Shown piece after piece: positions 14,130 to 19,628 of a stretch of 28,007 bases of DNA. Below the pieces are notes generated by a model. That model was not told the origin of the DNA. It did not search any database and saw nothing but the letters and a program-made list of their open reading frames with translations. The translations under genes and the position numbers were made by a program. Every line of letters starts with the position of its first letter. Position 1 is the first letter of the stretch. This DNA comes from JALZBN01 sp035525375 (GTDB lineage: Bacteria; Actinomycetota; Acidimicrobiia; Acidimicrobiales; AC-14): assembly GCA_035525375.1 (NCBI GenBank), contig DATLEI010000023.1:1-28007 (forward strand). Direction: 5' to 3'.

Positions 14130-15350
14130 TCAGCCGGAGGGTGCGAGGTGACTGGCCAGGGTTTCGAGGAAGAGGCCGACGTCGGTGACGATTCCCAGAG
14201 CCTGGTGGCTGCCCCTGTCGGCAAGTTTGGTCACGACCGCCTGGTTGATGTCGACGCAGTAGGTCTCGACGCCGGCTGGCAGCAGGTTCCCGGTCGCGAT
14301 GGCATGCAGCGTCGACGCCAGCATGAGCGCCACCGACACGCCGGGCAACAGGGTCCGCATGGCGTCGGCAGCCTCGACTACATCGGTGTGCACGTCGGGC
14401 AACGGACCGTCGTCACGTACGGAGCCGCCCAGGACGAACGGCACCCCGCCCTTGATGCACTCGTACATCACTCCACCCCTGAGATAGCCGTCCTCGACGG
14501 CGGCAGCGATCGACCCACGCCTCCGCACCTCGTTGATGACCCGCAGATGGTTGCTGTGGCCGTGCCCGGCGGGACCGGCTCCGGCGCGCATGGCGACGCC
14601 AAGCGAGGTACCCAGCACGTTGGACTCGATGTCGTGGGCGGCGAAGCCGTTGCCGGCAAACAGCACGTCGACGATTTCTCGGCGCACCAAACCGGCCAGT
14701 GCCGGCCCGGCGCCGGTATGAACGACTGCCGGTCCGCACACCGCCAGCACCTTGCCGCCGCGGGCGCGGGCGACGCGAATGCGATCGGCGACCTGTCCGA
14801 CGAGCAGATCCTTGGGCTTCTCCGAAGAAACCTCTGACGTCATGAACTCGAACGGCGTCGTTCCTCGGGGACGGTCGAGCGGTCGGACTCGCACGCCCTC
14901 GCTGCCGACGACGACTGCGTCGCCAGACTGGATCCGGTGCATCGGTTCGGTGCGTACGCGGCCGTCGGGAAGGACGACGAGCGCGCAGTCCATCTCCGGA
15001 TTGTCGACCTCGACCCAGCCGCCGCCCAGTCGCACCTCCGTCGGAAGGTTGGTGGTCGCGTAGAAGTCCTCGGGGAGTACCCCGTTGGTCTCGGCCGCTA
15101 CGACCCGGGCTTCCGCTTGATCCACCGGGTTGGCACCGTGGATCCGCAGCTCGGCGACGAGGCTGGCGAGCACCGCTTCAGTGTCGGCGCTCACCTCCAG
15201 CCGAACCCGACTGGAGTCGACCTTGGTCTTGCCGATTGAAACATCGAACATGCGATAGTCGGCACCGGAATCAACGATCACGTCGAGCACCTTCGCGAGC
15301 ACGAGCGAATCGATGATGTGGCCCTCGACCTCGATTGTCTCGGTGGGCAT
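14130..15350 (-). CDS. TIGR00300/LOR-SDH-type ornithine cyclodeaminase-like protein
   Basis: The 406-residue protein begins with the LOR/SDH domain (TETIEVEGHIIDSLVLAKVLD, DYRMFDVSIGKTKVDSS), as in the C-terminal part of cyanobacterial AgrE/ArgZ and the archaeal ornithine cyclodeaminases. The C-terminal half is a nucleotide-binding domain with AVCGPAVVHTGAG, VLFAGNGFAAHDIE and LGTSLG. Known relatives use NAD+ to turn ornithine into proline and ammonia. Here this domain is a free-standing gene, with the DDAH-type partner 6 bases downstream, while cyanobacteria fuse both (partner first). Its ATG overlaps the stop of the AI-2E transporter gene (TGATG), so all three are one operon. The specific reaction is inferred from the family and the neighbour. 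Confidence 0.85.
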   Translation of the reverse strand: MPTETIEVEGHIIDSLVLAKVLDVIVDSGADYRMFDVSIGKTKVDSSRVRLEVSADTEAVLASLVAELRIHGANPVDQAEARVVAAETNGVLPEDFYATTNLPTEVRLGGGWVEVDNPEMDCALVVLPDGRVRTEPMHRIQSGDAVVVGSEGVRVRPLDRPRGTTPFEFMTSEVSSEKPKDLLVGQVADRIRVARARGGKVLAVCGPAVVHTGAGPALAGLVRREIVDVLFAGNGFAAHDIESNVLGTSLGVAMRAGAGPAGHGHSNHLRVINEVRRRGSIAAAVEDGYLRGGVMYECIKGGVPFVLGGSVRDDGPLPDVHTDVVEAADAMRTLLPGVSVALMLASTLHAIATGNLLPAGVETYCVDINQAVVTKLADRGSHQALGIVTDVGLFLETLASHLAPSG

Positions 15351-16516
15351 CAGCCGGTTGGCTCGGGCGCCTGCTCGGGCATGTCGTCTACTTCGGCGGG
15401 CTCGCTCTCTGACGCTTCGAGCGCCAGCTCCTCCGACACCGGCATCTCGTCCTTACCGATCGTCGGCTCTGCCTTCCATCCTCCCGTTCGGTTGTCCCAG
15501 AGGTCGCGGACGATGACCTGGAGGACCCCGGCGGCCGGGATGGCCAGCAGCGCGCCGATGAAACCGAAGAGCTCAACACCGATGAGGACGCTGACGAGGA
15601 CGAACAACTGGTTGATCTGCACGGTCTTGGACATGATCGTCACCTGCAGGACGTGGTTCTCGAACTGTTGGTAGACGATGTAGAGGATCAGCATTCCGAT
15701 GCCTGCTGCGGGAGAGTGAAGGAAGGCCACCGCGATCGTAGGAATGGCGCCGAGGGTTGCGCCGACGAGGGGGATGATGTCGGCGAAACCGACCCAGAGG
15801 GCGAGTACGCCTTTGAACGGCACGCCGAAGATCCAGAGGCCGATGAAGGTGACTACGCCAGCGATGACGCTGATGAGGAGATTGCCGAGCACGTAGCCGG
15901 TGAGGGCACGAGCACAGTCCGCAGCGACGGCTGTCACTCGCTGCCGGCTTGGCGGCGGGAGGACGTTGAGCCCGCTGCGTAACAGATCGGGTCCGTACAG
16001 GATCATCAGGATGGACAGGACAACGATCGTGAGCAATGCGACCGCGCCGGAAGCGATGCTGCGGGCCACGTCGACCGCGCCGCCGCCAGCCGAGGTCAAC
16101 CAGTTCTGAATGTCTTCCTTGTTCTCCTGGAACTTCTTGTCGAGGTCATACCGCTTGACAAGGTCTCCGGCGGGACCTTTGCCGGCCCGGGCCTCACTGA
16201 CGTACTTGTCGAAATTGTTGGCGAAGTGCTCGACCTGGTTCACGAGAGGATTGATGAAGGCATAGAGCATCGCCGCGATCAGTCCTGCTCCGATGAGGTA
16301 GACGAGACCAGTCGCCAGCCCGCGGCGCAGATGGAGCCGCCGTCGGAGGAACTCGACCGGCTTGTTCAAGACGACGGCGAGGAAGATGGCGATGATCAGC
16401 AGCGCCTCGATGTGGGCGAGCGTGATGATGATGTAGAGCACGATCAACGAAGCCAGGACTAGCCAGATCGTGACCAGGATCGTCTTGACGGGTACAGGCC
16501 GGCCGTGGTCGAGCAT
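15350..16516 (-). CDS. AI-2E family (PerM/YdiK-like) membrane transporter
   Basis: The 388-residue integral membrane protein has two N-terminal helices (TILVTIWLVLASLIVLYIII and a second one ending in FLAVVLNKPVEFLRRRL), a soluble central domain (about 100-160, polar and charged), then the conserved C-terminal helical block with WVGFADIIPLVGATLGAIP (family signature) and YQQFENHVLQVTIM. This is the AI-2E/UPF0118 family; members export AI-2 or exchange small solutes, or move Na+/H+. The ~50-residue acidic tail (many Glu, Pro) is not conserved. ATG 16516 is preferred to ATG 16558 because TAGGCT lies 8 nt upstream and because 16558 falls inside the start of the divergent gene. Co-location with arginine catabolic genes hints at amine or amino-acid traffic, but this is speculative. 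Confidence 0.85.
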   Translation of the reverse strand: MLDHGRPVPVKTILVTIWLVLASLIVLYIIITLAHIEALLIIAIFLAVVLNKPVEFLRRRLHLRRGLATGLVYLIGAGLIAAMLYAFINPLVNQVEHFANNFDKYVSEARAGKGPAGDLVKRYDLDKKFQENKEDIQNWLTSAGGGAVDVARSIASGAVALLTIVVLSILMILYGPDLLRSGLNVLPPPSRQRVTAVAADCARALTGYVLGNLLISVIAGVVTFIGLWIFGVPFKGVLALWVGFADIIPLVGATLGAIPTIAVAFLHSPAAGIGMLILYIVYQQFENHVLQVTIMSKTVQINQLFVLVSVLIGVELFGFIGALLAIPAAGVLQVIVRDLWDNRTGGWKAEPTIGKDEMPVSEELALEASESEPAEVDDMPEQAPEPTG

Positions 16517-16524
16517 CGGGTCGG

Positions 16525-16530
16525 AGCCTA
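16525..16530 (-). promoter_or_regulatory. -10 box (TAGGCT) of the AI-2E/arginine operon
   Basis: TAGGCT on the minus strand precedes ATG 16516 by 8 nt. It lies only 13 bp from the -10 of the divergent gene at 16544-16549, so the two promoters overlap and may compete. Confidence 0.45.
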
Positions 16531-16543
16531 TGTTGTCGGCGAC

Positions 16544-16549
16544 TAGCCT
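16544..16549 (+). promoter_or_regulatory. -10 box (TAGCCT) of the Nfu_N-like gene, leaderless
   Basis: TAGCCT is followed by 7 nt and ATG 16557, so the transcript would start at the A of ATG. No Shine-Dalgarno is present. Confidence 0.5.
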
Positions 16550-16556
16550 CCCGGGC

Positions 16557-16883
16557 ATGGGTCAGCAGATCACCGTCACTCGCAAGGAAGCGACACGGCC
16601 GGGAGTTGTCGTGTTCGAGCTGAACCGGAGCCTGACGGGGATGGGCCACGAGCGGTACCACACCCCCGAAATCACTGGCGTGCGGCCGGTCGACGAACTG
16701 GCCCGGCGCCTTTTCGCCGAGGGCGTGAAGAGCGTGCACGTCTACTCCAACGTGGTGACGGTCGAGGTCGCGCCGGATGCCGACACCGCGCACCTCGCCG
16801 AAGTCGTTCGCGAGCTGTTCACGTATTACCGGGAAGGCGTCGAAGTCGCTGACCCGATGGCAACACCTGCCGCCTCTGCCTGA
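16557..16883 (+). CDS. Small Nfu/NifU N-terminal-domain-like protein
   Basis: The 108-residue protein has a region VDELARRLFAEGVKSVHVYS followed by NVVTVEVAPD. This resembles the Nfu_N (PF08712) core (family pattern: LAxxLFxxxGVxSVxxxxxxxTV). In Nfu proteins this domain precedes a CxxC Fe-S scaffold domain. Here no cysteine is present at all, so it cannot carry a cluster by itself and may be an adaptor or an unrelated use of the fold. ATG 16557 is preferred to an upstream frame (16470) because of the -10 box 7 nt before it and because the upstream part overlaps the divergent gene. It ends 48 bases before imuA. Family assignment is by eye and of moderate certainty. Confidence 0.6.
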   Translation: MGQQITVTRKEATRPGVVVFELNRSLTGMGHERYHTPEITGVRPVDELARRLFAEGVKSVHVYSNVVTVEVAPDADTAHLAEVVRELFTYYREGVEVADPMATPAASA

Positions 16884-16895
16884 CACCTTCTCTGC

Positions 16896-16925
16896 TTGAC
16901 CGTTGCGAACGTGCGTTCGTAAGCT
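16896..16925 (+). promoter_or_regulatory. imuA promoter (-35 TTGACC, -10 TAAGCT)
   Basis: TTGACC (16896-16901), an 18-bp spacer, and TAAGCT (16920-16925) followed by 6 nt and the GTG at 16932. The LexA box lies inside the spacer. This is a near-ideal repressible promoter giving a leaderless transcript. Confidence 0.75.
16907..16918 (+). promoter_or_regulatory. LexA (SOS) box upstream of imuA
   Basis: GAACGTGCGTTC matches exactly the Gram-positive/actinobacterial SOS consensus GAAC-N4-GTTC and sits between the -35 and -10. LexA bound here would block RNA polymerase; DNA damage would relieve it. Confidence 0.85.
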
Positions 16926-16931
16926 GGTGGA

Positions 16932-17657
16932 GTGTCGCCGTCGGCTGTAGCTCCCGATCTTCACCAACTTGCCGGCGCGGTGCGTCCATTGGCGCTTGCT
17001 GGCGAGCGCATCCTGCCGGTGTCACCTGCGCTCGAGTCGCTCTTGCCCGATCGCGGCCTACGGCGCGGATCGGTTGTCGCCGTCACCGGACGCGCCGGCG
17101 CCACATCCTTGGCGCTGGCTTTGATCGCGCCAGCATCGGCCGGAGGATCGTGGTGCGCGGCGGTGGGCGTCGGCCGGTCATCTCTGGGTCTTGCCGCCGC
17201 AGCCGAAGCCGGCGTTGTGCTCGAACGCTTCCCTGTCGTTTCGGCGTCCAGTGGGAACGGTCCGGGAGGATGGGCATGGGTGGTTGCGGCTCTCCTCGAC
17301 GCCATCGACATCATCGTGATCTGGCCCCCGTCCCACCTGCGGGCGACGGACGTGCGCCGGCTCACTGCCCGTGGCCGAGAACGGGGCGCGGTGCTCGTGG
17401 TGGCGGATGCCGGCGCTCGCTGGCCCGTCCCAGTCGATGTGACGCTTTGTGCTTCGAAGGTGGAGTGGCAGGGGATCGGGCAGGGCCACGGCCGTTTGGA
17501 GGCCCGATCGATCGAAGTTGTGGCTGCTGGTCGGGGTGCGGCGGCGCGGGAACGGCGCGCCCAGCTATGGCTGCCCGTCGAGCCATTCCGTTTCATGCAC
17601 TCCGAGAGCTGTGATCGGGCCCGAATCCATCCCGATCACAGCCTTACGGGTGCATGA
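16932..17657 (+). CDS. imuA: ImuA-type RecA-like protein of the SOS mutasome
   Basis: The 241-residue protein resembles the RecA-core accessory protein found before imuB in actinobacteria (ImuA/ImuA'). A degenerate Walker A region, VAVTGRAGATSLALAL (49-64), lacks the GK[ST] lysine. DAIDIIVIWPPSHLRATDVR is the Walker-B-like strand, followed by AVLVVADAGARWP. With imuB and dnaE2 it supports error-prone synthesis across DNA damage; ImuA is thought to have a structural or regulatory role. The GTG start at 16932 follows a LexA-controlled promoter by 6 nt. The last ~22 residues (from FRF on) are encoded inside a 71-nt palindrome, which suggests that the original C-terminus was altered. imuB starts 16 bases after its stop. 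Confidence 0.85.
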   Translation: MSPSAVAPDLHQLAGAVRPLALAGERILPVSPALESLLPDRGLRRGSVVAVTGRAGATSLALALIAPASAGGSWCAAVGVGRSSLGLAAAAEAGVVLERFPVVSASSGNGPGGWAWVVAALLDAIDIIVIWPPSHLRATDVRRLTARGRERGAVLVVADAGARWPVPVDVTLCASKVEWQGIGQGHGRLEARSIEVVAAGRGAAARERRAQLWLPVEPFRFMHSESCDRARIHPDHSLTGA

Positions 17658-17660
17658 AAC
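17590..17660 (+). repeat. 71-nt two-stem palindrome at the imuA 3' end
   Basis: The outer arms GTTTCATGCAC (17590-17600) and GTGCATGAAAC (17650-17660) are exact reverse complements (11 bp). The inner arms GCTGTGATCGGG (17608-17619) and CCCGATCACAGC (17631-17642) are exact too (12 bp). Between them are 7 unmatched bases on each side and an 11-nt loop. There is no T-run after it, so it is not an ordinary intrinsic terminator. The imuA stop lies inside the right arm. Confidence 0.9.
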
Positions 17661-17673
17661 CGCGGGTTGACCG

Positions 17674-19104
17674 ATGCGCACGCTCGTCGTCGTCTGTCCC
17701 GGCTTCACGGTCGACGGATCCGACCCCGACCGCGACGCTCGGGCATTCGAGCCGGTCGTCGCTGCGGTGGAGTCGTTCACTCCGAGAGTGGAGGTCTTGC
17801 GCGCCGGCGTGTGCGCGTTCGCGACCCGGGGCCCGTCCCGCTACTTCGGCGGTGATGAGGCTCTGGCGCACCGAGTCGCACAACGAGTCGACGAGGTGCT
17901 GGGCACGGGTGCCCAACCCTGTCGGGTGGGGGTTGCAGACGGGCGGTTCGCGGCTGAACGGGCAGCCGACGCCGGCGCGGTAGTCCCACCGGGAAACAGC
18001 GCCGCCTTCCTCGCGCCGCTCCCGGTGTGCACGCTGGGAACCAGCGACCTCCCCGACATCCTCCGCCGGCTCGGCATCCACACCCTCGGTGACTTGGCCG
18101 CCCTTCCCGCGCCGGCGGTACTCGGTCGGTTCGGCCCCGACGGCATCAGCGCTCACCGCCTGGCGCGGGGTCTCGACGAGCGTCCGCTCGCGGCGCGTAC
18201 TCCACCTCCTGACCTGACCGTTGCGGCCGAGCTCGATCCACCTGTTGACCATCCCGAGGCGCTGGCGTTCGTGGCCAAGTCACTCGCCGATCAGCTCGAC
18301 GAGCTGCTCGTTGGACAGGGACTCATGGCCACCCGGGTCAGCATCCAGTTCGAGACTGAGCACGGCGAATCGCTGTCCCGGCTATGGCGCCACGACGGGG
18401 GACTCACGGCGGCCGCCCTCGCTCAACGAGTTCGGTGGCAGCTCGACGGGTGGTTGGCGCACTCGGGCCCGAGCGGCCGAGAGCGGGAAGCCCAGTGCCA
18501 GAGCGGCCGAGAGCGGGAAGCCCAGGGCCCGACGTCGGGTGTCACGCTGCTCCGCCTGGTGCCCGACGAGGTCGGACCGGCCAAGGGCCGCCAGGGCGGC
18601 TTTTGGGGTGGCCAGAGCGACGGTGACGAGCGGGCGGCGCGGGTGTTGGCCCGGGTGCAGGGAATGCTCAGTCCCGAAGCTGTCGTCACGGCCGTCGAGG
18701 CCGGCGGACGGGAGCCAGGGGATCGGGTGTGCCGCTTTCCCTGGGGGGACACTCCGCCTGCAAGTGACAGCAAGAAAGCGCCCTGGCCCGGTCGAATCCC
18801 AACACCGTCGCCAGCCACTGTGTACGCCGACCGTTTACCAGCTGAGGTCGTCGAGAGAGGTGGCGCAGTGGTCAATGTCACTGGTCGTGGTCATGCCACC
18901 TCTGCGCCGGCGCGTCTCTCGATCGCCGGCAGCCACTGGACCGAGATCGCGGCCTGGGCCGGCCCATGGCCCCTCGACGAGCGCTGGTGGGACGCAGCCG
19001 TCCATCGCCGACAGGCCCGCTGGCAGGTCGTCACGACCGACGGAGCGGCACATCTCCTCGTCGTGGAGCACGGCCGCTGGTCGGTCGAAGCTACCTACGA
19101 CTGA
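17674..19104 (+). CDS. imuB: ImuB, catalytically inactive Y-family polymerase homologue
   Basis: The 476-residue protein follows the ImuB/DinB-like layout. An N-terminal palm begins MRTLVVVCPG (where an active Y-polymerase has an Asp, here Gly), and ATRGPSRYFGGDEALAHRV and CRVGVADGRFAAERAA follow. The helix-hairpin-helix part is LRRLGIHTLGDLAALP ... VLGRFGPDGISAHRLARG, then the little-finger-like region, then a long C-terminal tail ending in a WTEIAAWAGPWPLDERWW module typical of ImuB. Loss of the catalytic carboxylates fits the family: ImuB bridges the beta clamp and DnaE2. It starts 16 bases after imuA. Residues about 266-285 hold a 10-residue tandem duplication made by a 30-bp DNA repeat, an odd insertion in a variable linker. 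Confidence 0.92.
   Translation: MRTLVVVCPGFTVDGSDPDRDARAFEPVVAAVESFTPRVEVLRAGVCAFATRGPSRYFGGDEALAHRVAQRVDEVLGTGAQPCRVGVADGRFAAERAADAGAVVPPGNSAAFLAPLPVCTLGTSDLPDILRRLGIHTLGDLAALPAPAVLGRFGPDGISAHRLARGLDERPLAARTPPPDLTVAAELDPPVDHPEALAFVAKSLADQLDELLVGQGLMATRVSIQFETEHGESLSRLWRHDGGLTAAALAQRVRWQLDGWLAHSGPSGREREAQCQSGREREAQGPTSGVTLLRLVPDEVGPAKGRQGGFWGGQSDGDERAARVLARVQGMLSPEAVVTAVEAGGREPGDRVCRFPWGDTPPASDSKKAPWPGRIPTPSPATVYADRLPAEVVERGGAVVNVTGRGHATSAPARLSIAGSHWTEIAAWAGPWPLDERWWDAAVHRRQARWQVVTTDGAAHLLVVEHGRWSVEATYD
18466..18530 (+). repeat. Tandem 30-bp repeat in imuB sharing a 23-bp core with gpsA
   Basis: Two 30-bp units, 18471-18500 and 18501-18530, share their first 25 bases exactly (beginning GAGCGGCCGAGAGCGGGAAG). 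Bases 18466-18488 equal 5149-5171. GGGC at 18465-18468 and GCCC at 18490-18493 could close a hairpin, giving a REP-like look. In imuB the unit reads Ser-Gly-Arg-Glu-Arg-Glu-Ala-Gln. Confidence 0.85.
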
Positions 19105-19117
19105 TGTTGGGCCAGGG

Positions 19118-19561
19118 TCAGGCGACGATGAACTTGCCCTGCATCACGTCGGGGTGCACCTCGCAGTGGAAGTGGTACTCCCCGGCCGGGATCGGCGGCA
19201 CGTTGTAGACCTCGGTGCCCACTCCTGGGAACGGGTTGCCACCCCGGAACAGCACCTCGCCCTGATGATCCTTCAGGATGACCACGTTGTGGCTGACGTC
19301 TTTCTGTCGGTTGGCGAAGGAGATCGTGAATGCCTGACCAGCCGTAGTAGCGAGACAATCCTTGTCGTAGGAGGTGTTCTGGGCCGAAAGAGTCAGCGAC
19401 GTTCCTGACGGCGAACAGGTGGCGGCCATCACATCGTGTGCGGTCGTGGTGGGTTGCTCGATGGCCGGGTTCTCGCTCGCCGAGTCGTCACCGCCACATG
19501 CTGCGAGCACCAACGTCAGCGCTACCGCGAACCACAGCCACATCATTCGGGGTCTGACCAC
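19118..19561 (-). CDS. Cupredoxin-like (type 1 copper) lipoprotein
   Basis: The 147-residue product begins VVRPRMMWLWFAVALTLVL and the lipobox LAAC, then Gly-Gly-Asp-Asp and a Thr-rich linker. It should be an outward-facing lipoprotein. The folded part is a cupredoxin: DVSHNVVIL supplies the first Cu-ligand His, and EYHFHCEVHPDVMQG the Cys, second His and Met. Such proteins carry electrons or store copper at the cell surface. The GTG start at 19561 is set by TACGAT 7 nt upstream. A longer frame reaching 19762 would cover the dnaE2 promoter and N-terminus and is discounted. It is convergent with imuB (13-base gap) and divergent from dnaE2, so it splits the mutasome genes. Confidence 0.85.
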   Translation of the reverse strand: MVRPRMMWLWFAVALTLVLAACGGDDSASENPAIEQPTTTAHDVMAATCSPSGTSLTLSAQNTSYDKDCLATTAGQAFTISFANRQKDVSHNVVILKDHQGEVLFRGGNPFPGVGTEVYNVPPIPAGEYHFHCEVHPDVMQGKFIVA

Positions 19562-19568
19562 GGGGGGG

Positions 19569-19574
19569 ATCGTA
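19569..19574 (-). promoter_or_regulatory. -10 box (TACGAT) of the cupredoxin gene, leaderless
   Basis: On the minus strand TACGAT is followed by seven C residues and GTG 19561. Confidence 0.5.
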
Positions 19575-19592
19575 CCGGGGCAACAGTCCCAG

Positions 19593-19620
19593 TTGCGATC
19601 GAACATACATTCGATACACT
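19593..19620 (+). promoter_or_regulatory. dnaE2 promoter with overlapping LexA-like box
   Basis: TTGCGA (19593-19598), a 16-bp spacer and TACACT (19615-19620), then 8 nt to GTG 19629. Inside is TCGAACATACATTCGA (19599-19614), a LexA-type palindrome whose core GAACATACATTC differs at one base from GAAC-N4-GTTC. Regulation by LexA is likely, perhaps less tight than at imuA. Confidence 0.65.
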
Positions 19621-19628
19621 TCGCCGCT

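Noticed and set aside
13800..14837. 345-codon plus-strand frame opposite the arginine genes
   Set aside because: It is antisense to two well-supported enzymes and has no recognisable motif.
17608..17642. Intrinsic terminator between imuA and imuB
   Set aside because: The stem is strong but no T-run follows, and imuB begins 13 bases after the element, so read-through is expected.
17778..17788. 11-bp match (CACTCCGAGAG) between imuB and the left arm of the imuA palindrome
   Set aside because: Eleven-base matches are expected by chance many times in 28 kb and the flanks do not match.
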